From Oscillospiraceae bacterium (lineage in GTDB: Bacteria; Bacillota; Clostridia; Oscillospirales; Oscillospiraceae), in the NCBI GenBank assembly GCA_031261325.1, contig JAISKH010000063.1:1-64000 (forward strand): a stretch of DNA of 64,000 nt, in the 5' to 3' direction. Numbering within the stretch: position 1 is the first letter of the stretch; the number at the start of each line of letters is the position of its first letter. The notes under the pieces are model-generated. The model searched no databases, was not told the DNA's origin, and saw nothing but the letters and a program-made list of their open reading frames with translations. The translations under genes and the position numbers were made by a program. Below are positions 17,719 to 27,257 of this stretch, piece after piece.

Positions 17719-17759
17719 AAGGAACGGGGACGCTTAACGCGTTCCCGTTCCTTTGTTTT
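17719..17759 (+). terminator. Rho-independent terminator after the SDR gene
   Basis: 15-bp stem with one G-T wobble (17719-17733 with 17739-17753), followed by TTGTTTT. It lies between convergent genes. Confidence 0.85.
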
Positions 17760-17770
17760 GTGCGAATCGG

Positions 17771-20344
17771 TCAGTCGAAGCTAAGGCTCGTTCGCCCGAT
17801 TATGTCGTCCTGCAACGCGCGGTTCAGCTCGACGAAGTACGCCGAGTAACCCGCGACGCGCACGAGCAAGTCCTTGTAATCCTCGGGGCTTTTCTGCGCG
17901 GCAAGCAGCGTTTCCTGATTCGCAACCGTGAACTGGCTGTGCATACCCTTGCGCTGCAAGTACTCGTCAATCAGCGCGAGGAACGCGTCACGTCCCGTCT
18001 CGCCCGCGAGTGCGCTCGGCGAGAACTTCCAGTTTAGCAGCGTTCCGTTCGTGGCGCGCGCGTGGTCGAGCTTCGTTACGGAACGGCAAATCGCCGTCGG
18101 TCCCTTAACGTCGTGCGAGCCGCCGCGCGTGTGCACCGCGCCCATGCAGTCCGAAACAGGCTCAAACGCGTGCCGCCCCTCAACGCTCGCCCATTGGTTC
18201 TGCCCGTGCGCGACGTTGACGGTCACGGAGTACGCGCCCGGTTGGAAGAAGCCGCCGCGCGCGTTCGGGCGGTGCTCAATGTGCTTGCACCACGTGTCCA
18301 TCGCGAATTTCGCAAGCTCGTCGGCGTAGTCGTCGTCGTTGCCGTAGTGGTGCACGCGGTCGGAATTGACGTAGGCGTACAGCCCCTCGTGCCCCGCCCA
18401 ATCTGCCGTCACCGCGTCGAGCAATTCGCGACCTGTGACACGCTTTTCGTCGAACACGAGCTGCTTTATCGTCGCAAGTCCGTCGCCCGCCGTGCCGATG
18501 CCGACGCCCTGCGGACCCGTGAAGTTGTATTTTGTGCCGCCCGCCGTTACGTCCGTGCCGCTCTCGATGCAGCCCTCCATGAACGCAGACAGTAGTGGCA
18601 GCGGGAAAAGCTGTTGGTGTACAAGGTCAACCGTGTTCAGCAGCGCGACCTGCCTGTCGCACCAGTATTCCATCTGCTTGTCGTAAGCCGCGAGCACCTC
18701 GTCAAAGCTCTTAAAATCGGCGAGACTTCCCGTCGCCGCGCCGAGACGACCGCCGTCGTGCGCGCATTTCTCGTAACGCTCGCACTCGGCGGAGCAGTTG
18801 TAGCACCGCCCGTCGTTAATCGCAAGCTCAAGCACGCGCGCGATGTTCATGTGCCCGCAGTCCTTCCAGCCGTAAGCCTTGCCCGACGGGTCGGGTTCGA
18901 CGCAACCGACGACCTGATAGTTCCGCGCGTCGGCAAGTGCGACGCTTGACGACAGCATGGACGGAATCGCCACGTCGTCGTTGAAGATTTTCGGCTCGCC
19001 CGTGCCCAAGCGGATTAGGTTCACGGTCTTAATCTTCAGCTCGCGCGGGGAACCGGAGTGCAACCGCACGGCGAGCCACGGGCACGGTATACGCACATGC
19101 GCGTGCGCGTCGAGCGCCATGAACGTCAGTTCGTTCGTCCCGTCGGAGCCGTCTTGCCGTATGCCGCCGACGGTGAGCGACGGGCCGCCTATGCCGCCGT
19201 TGCCGAATGTCTTTATTAAGATGTGGTTGCGCAGCTTGTTGAGGTCCCAAATCTTGATGAAAAAGCTCTCAATCAGCTCCTGAACCGCTTCGCGCGTCGT
19301 TGTGCCCGCGTCTATGTCGTTGCGGTAGAACGGGTACATGTATTGGTCGAACCGCCCGTAGGAAATTGAGTGTCCGTTGCACTCGATGAGCGCAAAGTCG
19401 GTCGCGAGCGTCACGAGCTGCAACGCCTCTCGGAACGAGCGCGGCGGGTTGACGGCGACCCATGAGCAAACGTCCGCAATCTCTTGCAATTCCGCAACTC
19501 GAACCGAATCGGTTTCCGCCGCGGCAAGCTCGAGCGCGCGCTCCGCGTAACGCCGAACGTGCTCAATCGCGGCATTCAGTACGATGCGCTCCGCCTTGTA
19601 GAACGTGCGCTTTTCAATGTCGCGCGGGCTTGCGAGAGTAAGCTTTGCTTCGCTTTCGTCAATCGTCGCGAGTATGCCGCCGAGTCCCAGCTTCAGCAGT
19701 CGGTCGTACTCCAAGCCGAGATGTCCCGCGCCGCAGAAGATGTAAGCGTCGGCGAAAAACACGCCCTTGCCGTCATGCGAACCCTTTAACATTTCTTCCG
19801 TCGCAATGCTTCTGACCATATCGGACACCGTATTTCCCGCCCAGAAGTCGCGCAGCTTTTCAAGCCGCTCCCGCGTGTCCTCGGTGTAGGTGAAGTAATC
19901 GTGCGTGCGCTCGTCGGAGTAGTCCATCAGCCCGTCGCGCATTTCGTCCACAACCCAGTCAAACCCAAATTCGGGGAACACGGGCGCGCCCTTTTTGTCG
20001 CAGCACAGGCACCCGACAAGCAGCTCGTGCGGGAAAATGTAAATTGGCGCGCGCGTCAGGACGTTCTCCATTGCGTAAGCGCGCTTGAGGAGCGCGGGTT
20101 CGCCGGAGTGCGCGCGGTACGCCTCGGTAATCAGCTCCGCCGCCTCGGGCGCGACGAAACCGTTCGTGGTTTTCGCGGTAATCGCCAAAATGTCGTTGAT
20201 GCGCTTGAACGGCGACGGGTTCGGCGTGTTGCCCGAAATGCCCACGCCCCATTCGCGGTCGTAAGGCTCAACGGCGAGCGGCGTGACCGTAACGTCACGC
20301 GCGGTCTTGTAGATGTCGCCCGTTAGGGCGCGTGTTGTTGACAT
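17771..20344 (-). CDS. Glycyl radical enzyme 1 (lyase/dehydratase type)
   Basis: An 857-residue anaerobic radical enzyme. The glycyl radical loop RVAGYSAYF places the radical at Gly832. The active-site loop GCVEP has a single Cys481 with Glu483 two residues on, the pattern of eliminases/decarboxylases such as diol, choline and 4-hydroxyphenylacetate enzymes. It is not the Cys-Cys pair of pyruvate formate-lyase. After the active site it has Cys514, Cys517, Cys521 and Cys527 (CX2CX3CX5C) where I would expect a cysteine-free loop. AGGAGG precedes the ATG. It is the last gene of a three-gene set with the metallophosphoesterase and its paralogue. The substrate is unknown. Confidence 0.9.
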   Translation of the reverse strand: MSTTRALTGDIYKTARDVTVTPLAVEPYDREWGVGISGNTPNPSPFKRINDILAITAKTTNGFVAPEAAELITEAYRAHSGEPALLKRAYAMENVLTRAPIYIFPHELLVGCLCCDKKGAPVFPEFGFDWVVDEMRDGLMDYSDERTHDYFTYTEDTRERLEKLRDFWAGNTVSDMVRSIATEEMLKGSHDGKGVFFADAYIFCGAGHLGLEYDRLLKLGLGGILATIDESEAKLTLASPRDIEKRTFYKAERIVLNAAIEHVRRYAERALELAAAETDSVRVAELQEIADVCSWVAVNPPRSFREALQLVTLATDFALIECNGHSISYGRFDQYMYPFYRNDIDAGTTTREAVQELIESFFIKIWDLNKLRNHILIKTFGNGGIGGPSLTVGGIRQDGSDGTNELTFMALDAHAHVRIPCPWLAVRLHSGSPRELKIKTVNLIRLGTGEPKIFNDDVAIPSMLSSSVALADARNYQVVGCVEPDPSGKAYGWKDCGHMNIARVLELAINDGRCYNCSAECERYEKCAHDGGRLGAATGSLADFKSFDEVLAAYDKQMEYWCDRQVALLNTVDLVHQQLFPLPLLSAFMEGCIESGTDVTAGGTKYNFTGPQGVGIGTAGDGLATIKQLVFDEKRVTGRELLDAVTADWAGHEGLYAYVNSDRVHHYGNDDDYADELAKFAMDTWCKHIEHRPNARGGFFQPGAYSVTVNVAHGQNQWASVEGRHAFEPVSDCMGAVHTRGGSHDVKGPTAICRSVTKLDHARATNGTLLNWKFSPSALAGETGRDAFLALIDEYLQRKGMHSQFTVANQETLLAAQKSPEDYKDLLVRVAGYSAYFVELNRALQDDIIGRTSLSFD

Positions 20345-20377
20345 ATGTGTACCCTCCTATTTATTTCAGCGTAACGA

Positions 20378-21115
20378 CTAACCCCGACGGAAATATTTCG
20401 CCGTTCGCAGTTCTGTGATATATCCTTCAAGGTCGGGAGTTTGGCATTGCCACGCAAGCTCAACCGCGCGGTCAATGTCGTAATCGACACGCACGAGCTG
20501 TATGTCCGTTTCCTCGCCGCCATCTTCAACGACAACATACGACGCGCGCGGAATGTCAAGCGGATTCCCGACGCTGCCAATGTTGACTAAGCGGCGCTCG
20601 GACAGCGTTTGTATATACGGCGTGTGAATATCGGCGTAAACGGCGACGTCCGCCGCGCGCTTTTCCTCCGAGCTTTCGGCGGAGCCGAACAGTTCCATGC
20701 GCTGTTCGAGCGGGCTGTTTGGGAAATAGCGATTGAAATTCAGCGGGTGCGCGTGAAACAGCCTGACGAGCTTGCCGCCAAACGCAAATTCCGTGCTGTG
20801 CGGCAGCGCGCCGACGTATTCCATGCGCTCTTCTCCGATTTCCCGCATGAACCAACGCGCTCGCTCGCTAATATCGCGCGTATCGCCGCCCGTTAACCGA
20901 GCAAAATCGCGGAACAGACCGTGTTCCCAGTTGCCAATCACAATCTCGTCGCAGTTTTGTCGGCACAGGTCGATTGCGGCTCTTGATTTCGGACCTTTGC
21001 CCACCATGTCGCCAAGACAGATAATGCGGTTAACACCTTGCGTCTCAATATCGCGCAGAACGGCTTCCATCGCCGGTAGGTTGCCGTGAATATCCGCAAT
21101 AAGCGCAATTTTCAT
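20378..21115 (-). CDS. Calcineurin-like metallophosphoesterase (YfcE/MJ0936-type)
   Basis: A 245-residue phosphodiesterase/phosphatase. Metal ligands are seen in ADIHGN (residues 8-12), LGDMVGKGP, GNWEHG (with Trp where most families have His), FHAHP, and YADIHTPY in place of the usual GHTH. The C-terminal NIGSVGNP is typical. An AAGGAA ribosome site precedes the ATG. It sits 25 nt after glycyl radical enzyme 2 and 33 nt before enzyme 1, so it is co-transcribed. Its role in that pathway, such as dephosphorylating a product, is inference only. Confidence 0.85.
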   Translation of the reverse strand: MKIALIADIHGNLPAMEAVLRDIETQGVNRIICLGDMVGKGPKSRAAIDLCRQNCDEIVIGNWEHGLFRDFARLTGGDTRDISERARWFMREIGEERMEYVGALPHSTEFAFGGKLVRLFHAHPLNFNRYFPNSPLEQRMELFGSAESSEEKRAADVAVYADIHTPYIQTLSERRLVNIGSVGNPLDIPRASYVVVEDGGEETDIQLVRVDYDIDRAVELAWQCQTPDLEGYITELRTAKYFRRG

Positions 21116-21139
21116 TCGTTGTATTCCTTAATCTAAGCC

Positions 21140-23653
21140 CTAATCAAAGCTCAACTCCGTTCGCCCGATTAGGTCGTTTTGCAGCTCGGTGGACAGCTCC
21201 ACGAAGTACGCGGAGTAGCCCGCGATACGCACTACCAAATCCCTGTACTTCGTCGGTTCCTGCTGCGCCGCAAGCATTGTCTCGCGCCCGACGATTGAGA
21301 ACTGGCTCTGCATTCCGTGGTGCTCGAAGTATGTGTCCATGAGGGCAATCAGGCTGTCGCGCCCGCTCTCGCCCGATACCGCCGTCGGCGCGAACTTCCA
21401 GTTGAGGATAATCCCGTTGCCTATGCGCTGGTGGTCGAGCTTTGCGACAGACTTCGCGACCGCGGTGGGACCGCGCCTGTCGTGACTGCCGAGCGCGGTG
21501 TGCGCGGGTCCTATGCAGTCCGAAACAGGTTCGCCTGACTTGCGCCCGTCGGGAGTTGCGGTTAAGACGCTGCCGTGCATTACGTTATTCGTCACCGAGA
21601 ACACGCCGGGCATAAACTCGCCGCCGTGCGCCGTCGGGCGGTGCTCGATGTGCTTGCAATACGTCGCCATGACGAACCGCGCAATATCGTCGGCGTAGTC
21701 GTCGTCGTTGCCGTAGTGGTGCATTCTGTCGGAGTTCACGAGCGCGTAGAGCGGCTCATGCCCCACCCAGTTTGCTTCAAGCGCGGTTAGCAACTCCGCG
21801 CCCGTTACGCGCTTCTCGTCGAACACGAGCTGCTTAATCACCGTCAGGGAATCCGCCGTCGTGCCGATACCCACGCCCTGCGGTCCCGAGCCGTTGTACG
21901 TCGCGGAACCGGTTGAAATGTCCGCGCCGCGCTCAATCGCGCCCTCAATGAGCAGCGACAGGTACGGCAGCGGTTTCAGCCGTTGGTGCGTGAGGTCGTT
22001 TTTGTTTATCAGCGTCACCAGAATGTCGCACCAATGCTTCATTTGCTTGTCGTAGCTCTCAAGCACCTCGTCAAAGCTCGTAAACGTCGCGAGACTGCCC
22101 GTGTCGGGCGAGAGCGGTTTGCCCGCGCCGACGCACCGCGCCCATTGCTTACACGTTGCGCCGCAACCGATACAGCGCCCGCCGTTAATCGCGAGCTGCA
22201 TTATTTTCGTGAGATTCACCGAACCCGAGTCGTGCCAGCCGTAGGTTTTGCCGGGAACCGACGGCTCCACGCAGCCGACGCCGACGTAGTTTCGCGCGTC
22301 CTCAAGCGTGCGCCCGTAGTTAAGCAGGGATTGAATCATCGGCTCGTCGTTGAAGATTTTCGGCTCGCCCGTGCCGATACGAATGACGTTGAACACTTTG
22401 ATTTTGAACTCGGGCGGCGAATTTTCGTGCAGGCGCACGCCCATCCACGGGTTCGGGATACGCGTGTGCGCGTGCGCGTCGAGCACCATGTAGGACAGGT
22501 CGTTCGTCATGTCGTCGCCGTTTTCGTCCACGCCGCCGACGTCCAGCGCGGTTCCGCCCATGATTGTGCCGCTGGAAAAGAAGATTGCGTTCTTGTCGCG
22601 AATCTTGCGCAATTCGTGCATTTTGACGAACGAGTGCTCAATCAGCTCCTGCATAAATTCGCGCGTCAGCGTGCCGCGCTCGGTGTCGCGTTTGTAGAAC
22701 GGATAGAAGATTTTGTCGAACCGCCCGTAGGTTACGGAGTGCCCGCTTGTCTCGATTATTATCATATTCGTCGCGATGTGCCAGAGCTGGATTGCCTCCC
22801 AGAAGTCGCGCGGCACGCCCTCCGCCACTTGGCGGCAGTTTGAGGCAATGCGCTCCAGTTCCGCGCACCTGACCGAATCGGTTTCCGCGTTCGCAAGCTC
22901 GTTTGCGCGCTCGGCGTAGCGCGTTATGTACGCTTTTACGCCCTCAAGCATGATTAGCTCGGCGGTGTAAAACTCGTCCTTTTTTACGCTCTCGGGCAGC
23001 GTCATGTCAAGCGACGATTTGCGGCGCAGTATATCGTCGCGTATGCCGCCGAACCCGACCTTCAGCAGCTTTTCATAGTCCGCGGTGACGTGCCCCACGC
23101 CCGCGTAAATGAACAAATCCTCCAAAATCACCGCCGCGCCGAGGTGCGAGCCGCGCGCTTCGTCCTCGGTATAAAGCGCGGTCGTCGCTTCGGAAACTGT
23201 GCGCCCGCGCCACGCGTCCTGTATGCCGAGAATCGCGTCGCGCGTCGCGTCGTCGATGACGTAACGGTCGTTTTTGCGTTGGTCGAGCGGACGGTTTTCC
23301 AGCTCGTCGCACAGCCAGTCGATTGAAAACTCGGGGTAAACGGGCGCGGAGTTCGGCGGCGCGGCGAGTTCGCCGACAATAAGCTCGCCCTCGTGTATCT
23401 CAACGGGCACGCGCTTCAGCACCTCCCGCAGAGCGAGCGCCCACTTGATGTTCTGCGGGTACATCGCGTATTTTTCAAAGCTCTCGGTCACGATAACGGC
23501 GCGGTTCGCGTCGGCGGTGGACGGCGTTTCCTTGTTGCGCCGCAGCATATTATTAATGCGCGGGAACGGCGACGGGTTCTCCACGAGTCCCGAAACGCCG
23601 ACGCCCCATTCGCGGTCAAACGGCTCGATTGCGAGCGGCAAATTGTTGTCCAT
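21140..23653 (-). CDS. Glycyl radical enzyme 2 (paralogue of enzyme 1)
   Basis: An 837-residue glycyl radical enzyme with the radical at Gly812 (RIAGYSAYF) and active-site Cys461/Glu463 in GCVEP. It shares long stretches with enzyme 1: DREWGVG near the N-terminus, LDAHAH, GTGEPKIFND, GPQGVGIGT, FDEKRVTG and HHYGNDDDYADD. It carries the same CX2CX3CX5C set at Cys494, Cys497, Cys501 and Cys507. GGAGG precedes the ATG, and a near-perfect promoter makes it the first gene of the unit. The enzymes have diverged in the active-site neighbourhood (GWHDSG against GWKDCG), so they probably use different substrates. Confidence 0.9.
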   Translation of the reverse strand: MDNNLPLAIEPFDREWGVGVSGLVENPSPFPRINNMLRRNKETPSTADANRAVIVTESFEKYAMYPQNIKWALALREVLKRVPVEIHEGELIVGELAAPPNSAPVYPEFSIDWLCDELENRPLDQRKNDRYVIDDATRDAILGIQDAWRGRTVSEATTALYTEDEARGSHLGAAVILEDLFIYAGVGHVTADYEKLLKVGFGGIRDDILRRKSSLDMTLPESVKKDEFYTAELIMLEGVKAYITRYAERANELANAETDSVRCAELERIASNCRQVAEGVPRDFWEAIQLWHIATNMIIIETSGHSVTYGRFDKIFYPFYKRDTERGTLTREFMQELIEHSFVKMHELRKIRDKNAIFFSSGTIMGGTALDVGGVDENGDDMTNDLSYMVLDAHAHTRIPNPWMGVRLHENSPPEFKIKVFNVIRIGTGEPKIFNDEPMIQSLLNYGRTLEDARNYVGVGCVEPSVPGKTYGWHDSGSVNLTKIMQLAINGGRCIGCGATCKQWARCVGAGKPLSPDTGSLATFTSFDEVLESYDKQMKHWCDILVTLINKNDLTHQRLKPLPYLSLLIEGAIERGADISTGSATYNGSGPQGVGIGTTADSLTVIKQLVFDEKRVTGAELLTALEANWVGHEPLYALVNSDRMHHYGNDDDYADDIARFVMATYCKHIEHRPTAHGGEFMPGVFSVTNNVMHGSVLTATPDGRKSGEPVSDCIGPAHTALGSHDRRGPTAVAKSVAKLDHQRIGNGIILNWKFAPTAVSGESGRDSLIALMDTYFEHHGMQSQFSIVGRETMLAAQQEPTKYRDLVVRIAGYSAYFVELSTELQNDLIGRTELSFD

Positions 23654-23699
23654 TGTGCTGCCTCCAAACTTCGGTAAAATTATATTGATAATTATTACT

Positions 23700-23728
23700 A
23701 TTATACTCTTACTATATTATAATGTCAA
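23700..23728 (-). promoter_or_regulatory. Consensus promoter of the glycyl radical enzyme operon
   Basis: On the minus strand, TTGACA (23723-23728), 17-nt spacer, TATAAT (23700-23705), an exact consensus match on both boxes. It lies in the 83-nt gap after dnaE, about 47 nt from the ATG. No obvious operator palindrome overlaps it. Confidence 0.85.
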
Positions 23729-23736
23729 CGCTTGCG

Positions 23737-26700
23737 TCATTTCACGACCACATTGTCCCCGCCGAACATGTCGCCAAGCTCCGTGATAAGCGCGTCGTGA
23801 ATTACGCACTTGCCGCCGAGCTTTTTCTTCGTGTCCGCGTAGTACAGCACGAGCGGGTCGCGCCCGGGGAACATTTGCAGCAGCTTGCGCAGTCGTTCCA
23901 TGCGCGGGTCCGCGTCGCTCGGCAGCTTGAGGTAGAGCTTGCGCTCCGTCTCGGGCTTCGGCACAGGCGTGAGGTCGGTTATCGGGCGCAGAGTGTTCAC
24001 GACGAGCTGCGGCGGCTTGTCGTCCCGCACGGAAATCTTTCCCGAAAGGAGCACCGCGCTCCCCTCGCGCATGTAACCGCCGCTCTGGTCAATCACGCGC
24101 GCGAACGCCAGAGTTTCCATCTGCCCCGTGCCGTCGTCAAGCGTGAGGTACGCCATTGTCGAGTTGTTGCGCGTCTGCTTCGTGCGCACGGTGGCGACTA
24201 TGCCCGCGAGCGTTACGAGCTGGTCGTCCGTGAACTTCGTGTTGCCCTCTTCCTTTGCGAAGTCCTCCAGTATCGCTCCGATGCCGACGGCTCCCGCCGC
24301 CTTTGCCGCCGCGCGATATTCGTCCATCGGGTGCCCCGAGAGGTATAAGCCCGTGACCTCGCGCTCCATCTCCATCATTTCGCGCGGCGTGTACTCGGGA
24401 ATGTCGGGATACCGCACGCCTGTTGACGGCGAGTCGTCGGACGCGTCGCCAAACAGGTCGAACTGCCCCTCAAGGTTCTTTTTCGAGCTTTCGGCGACGC
24501 CGTTCAGCACGATTTCGCACACGCCCATGAGCTGTGAGCGGCGCAGACCGAAGCTGTCAAATCCGCCGCATTTAATCAGACTTTCGAGCGCGCGGCGGTT
24601 CAGGTCGCCGCCGTGCATACGACGCACGAACTCCTCAAAGTCCGTGAAGCGTCCGTTCGATTCGCGCTCCGCCATGACGCTCTGGATAAAGCCGCGCCCT
24701 ATGTTCTTAACCGCGACAAGCCCGTAACGAATGTTGCCGTCCGAGACGGAGAACATGTCGTTCGACTCGTTAACGTCTGGCGGCAGCAGCTCAATCCCCA
24801 TGTCGCGGCACTCCGCCGTGTACTCGGATACTCGCTCCGGCACGGAGAGGACGGAGCTGAGTAACGCCGCCATGTACTCGCGCGGGTAATGCCGCTTCAG
24901 ATACGCCGTCTGATACGCGATAACCGCGTAACCGACAGCGTGCGCCTTGTTGAACGCGTAGTTGGCAAAGGCGAAGATGTCGTCATAGATTTTCGTCGCA
25001 ACCTCGCGTGACACGCCGTTCGCGAGCGAGCCGACAATGCCGCGCTTCTCGTCGCCCTCGATGAACGCGACGCGCTCCTTTTCAATTTCGCTCTGCTTCT
25101 TTTTGCTCATCGCGCGGCGAATCATGTCCGCCTGCCCGAGCGAAAACCCGCCGAGACGGCGGAATATCTCAATAACCTGCTCCTGATACACAATGCAGCC
25201 GTAGGTGACGGAGAGAATCGGCTCAAGCAGCGGGTGCAGGTATTTAATCTTCTCGGGGTTCTTGCTGTTGCGCAGGAACTCGGGAATGGAATCCATGGGT
25301 CCCGGGCGGTACAGCGCGATTATGGCGGTGATGTCCTCAATACTTTTCGGCTCCAGCCCGACGCACACGCCCGTCATGCCCGCGCTTTCCATCTGGAACA
25401 CGCCCGATGTTTTGCCCGCGGAGAGCATCGCGTATGTCTCCGCGTCGTCGTCAGGTATCGCGTCAAGGTCGAACGTCGGTTCATTCAGGTGGATTGCCTT
25501 AACCGTGTCGTCCAGCGTCGTGAGGTTGCGCAAACCGAGGAAGTCCATCTTCAGCAGTCCCAGCTCTTCAATCGTCGTCATGGTGTATTGCGTCGCGATT
25601 GAGTCGTCCTTTTTGGATAGCGTGAGCGGGACGTATTCGCTGACGGGTCGCTTCGTGATTACGATGCCGGAGGCGTGCGTGCCGGAGTCCTTCGGCATAT
25701 CCTCCAGCGACATGGCGGTGTCGATTACGCGCTTTATGCGCTCGTCGCCGTCGTACAGCTCGCGAACGCGGCGCAGCTCCAGCGCGTCCTTGAGCTTTAC
25801 GCCCATGCTCGGTATTTCGCGCGCAAGCTCGTTCTCCTCCGCGAATGTGAGCGACAGCGTTTTTGCGACGTTGCGGACGGCGTTTTTCGCTTTGAGCGTG
25901 TTGAACGTGACGATTTGCGCGACTTTATCCTCGCCGTATTTTTGCCGCACGTACTTGATAACCTCGCCGCGCCGACGCTCACAAAAGTCGATGTCAATAT
26001 CGGGCATACTCACGCGCTCGGGGTTCAAAAAACGCTCGAAATACAGCCCGTATTTAATGGGGTCAATCGCGATGATGTCAAGGCAATAGCTGACGACGCT
26101 GCCCGCCGCGCTTCCGCGCCCGGGACCGACAGGTATCCCCTGCCCCTTGGCGTAGGCGATGAAGTCGTGCACGATTAAGAAGTAGTCCGTGAACCCCATT
26201 TGCTCAATCATGTCAAGCTCGTAGTCCATCTGCCGCAGGACTTCCGGGCGGTTTTCGCCGTATCGCTTCGCGAATCCCACAAGGCACAGCTCGCGCAGGT
26301 AGCTCTTCGCGGTCACGCCGTCGGGCAGGTGAAATTCTGGCAGATGGTACTTGCCGAACTCGAAGTCAAAGTTGCACAGCTCCGCGATTTTGGCGGTGTT
26401 GTCGGCGGCGTCGGGGTGGTCGGGGAAAAGCTTGCGCATGTCGCCCTCGCCCTTGAAGAACAGCTCTGTCGTGTCGAACCGCAGTCGGTCGGGGTCGGAG
26501 AGCTGCTTGCCCGTCTGCATACACATCAAAACGTCCTGCACATACGCGTCGTCGCGCGTCAGGTAGTGCACGTCGTTCGTGACGACTAGCGGGATTCCTG
26601 TATCTTTATGCAGCTTCAATATGCCGACGTTCACGGGGCGTTGGTCCTCCAACCCGTGGTCTTGCAGCTCGAGATAGAACCCGTCGTCCCCGAAAAGCTC

Positions 26701-27186
26701 GCGCATTTCGAGCGCGTGGGCGCGCGCTTCGTCGTATCTGCCGTCCGCGAGCAGGCGCGGAATCTTGCCCGAAAGGCAAGCCGACAGCGCAATAAGCCCC
26801 TCCGAGTGTTGCCGCAGAAGCTCCATGTCGATTCGCGGCTTGACGTAAAATCCCTCGGTAAACGCGCGAGAAACCATGCGGCACAGGTTGCGGTACCCCG
26901 TCTCATTTCGGCAGAGCAGGACAAGGTGATACCGCTGACCGTCTCGGTCATAATCCATGTCGCGCATACCGCGAGTGGCAACATACACCTCGCAGCCGAT
27001 AATGGGTTTGACACCCGCCGCCTTTGCTTCCTTATAAAAATTCACGGCGCCGTACATGACGCCGTGGTCCGTTATTGCGACAGCGGTCTGCCCGAGCGCG
27101 GCGGCGCGCGCCACTAACTCCTTGACGCGGCACGCCCCGTCGAGCAGGCTGTATTCGCTATGTACGTGCAGATGCACAAACGCCAT
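23737..27186 (-). CDS. dnaE: DNA polymerase III alpha subunit
   Basis: Replicative polymerase of the DnaE1 type, 1149 residues from the ATG at 27186. The preceding in-frame ATG at 27207 lies upstream of AAGGAG, which serves 27186. The PHP domain begins with HLHVHSEYSLLDG. The catalytic core has GPGRGSAAGS and PDIDIDF. HASGIVI, the helix-hairpin-helix region, and a C-terminal OB fold (TLAGIVATVRTKQTRNNSTM) follow. No 3'-5' exonuclease insertion of PolC type is seen. The downstream glycyl radical operon has its own promoter. Confidence 0.95.
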   Translation of the reverse strand: MAFVHLHVHSEYSLLDGACRVKELVARAAALGQTAVAITDHGVMYGAVNFYKEAKAAGVKPIIGCEVYVATRGMRDMDYDRDGQRYHLVLLCRNETGYRNLCRMVSRAFTEGFYVKPRIDMELLRQHSEGLIALSACLSGKIPRLLADGRYDEARAHALEMRELFGDDGFYLELQDHGLEDQRPVNVGILKLHKDTGIPLVVTNDVHYLTRDDAYVQDVLMCMQTGKQLSDPDRLRFDTTELFFKGEGDMRKLFPDHPDAADNTAKIAELCNFDFEFGKYHLPEFHLPDGVTAKSYLRELCLVGFAKRYGENRPEVLRQMDYELDMIEQMGFTDYFLIVHDFIAYAKGQGIPVGPGRGSAAGSVVSYCLDIIAIDPIKYGLYFERFLNPERVSMPDIDIDFCERRRGEVIKYVRQKYGEDKVAQIVTFNTLKAKNAVRNVAKTLSLTFAEENELAREIPSMGVKLKDALELRRVRELYDGDERIKRVIDTAMSLEDMPKDSGTHASGIVITKRPVSEYVPLTLSKKDDSIATQYTMTTIEELGLLKMDFLGLRNLTTLDDTVKAIHLNEPTFDLDAIPDDDAETYAMLSAGKTSGVFQMESAGMTGVCVGLEPKSIEDITAIIALYRPGPMDSIPEFLRNSKNPEKIKYLHPLLEPILSVTYGCIVYQEQVIEIFRRLGGFSLGQADMIRRAMSKKKQSEIEKERVAFIEGDEKRGIVGSLANGVSREVATKIYDDIFAFANYAFNKAHAVGYAVIAYQTAYLKRHYPREYMAALLSSVLSVPERVSEYTAECRDMGIELLPPDVNESNDMFSVSDGNIRYGLVAVKNIGRGFIQSVMAERESNGRFTDFEEFVRRMHGGDLNRRALESLIKCGGFDSFGLRRSQLMGVCEIVLNGVAESSKKNLEGQFDLFGDASDDSPSTGVRYPDIPEYTPREMMEMEREVTGLYLSGHPMDEYRAAAKAAGAVGIGAILEDFAKEEGNTKFTDDQLVTLAGIVATVRTKQTRNNSTMAYLTLDDGTGQMETLAFARVIDQSGGYMREGSAVLLSGKISVRDDKPPQLVVNTLRPITDLTPVPKPETERKLYLKLPSDADPRMERLRKLLQMFPGRDPLVLYYADTKKKLGGKCVIHDALITELGDMFGGDNVVVK

Positions 27187-27222
27187 AATATAGCTCCTTA
27201 TCCCCATGTACCAACCAAATTA

Positions 27223-27249
27223 ACCGATTCGGTCGCGCTAATTCGCGAC
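27223..27249. repeat. ACCGATTCGGT copy plus short hairpin upstream of dnaE
   Basis: An exact 11-bp palindrome at 27223-27233 abuts a hairpin GTCGCG/CGCGAC (27232-27249) in the 71-nt gap between the small membrane protein gene and dnaE. Confidence 0.5.
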
Positions 27250-27257
27250 GCTTTTCT

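Noticed and set aside
17771-23653. Annotation of the two radical enzymes as pyruvate formate-lyase
   Set aside because: PFL has adjacent catalytic cysteines; both proteins have a single Cys in GCVEP, as in lyases and dehydratases.
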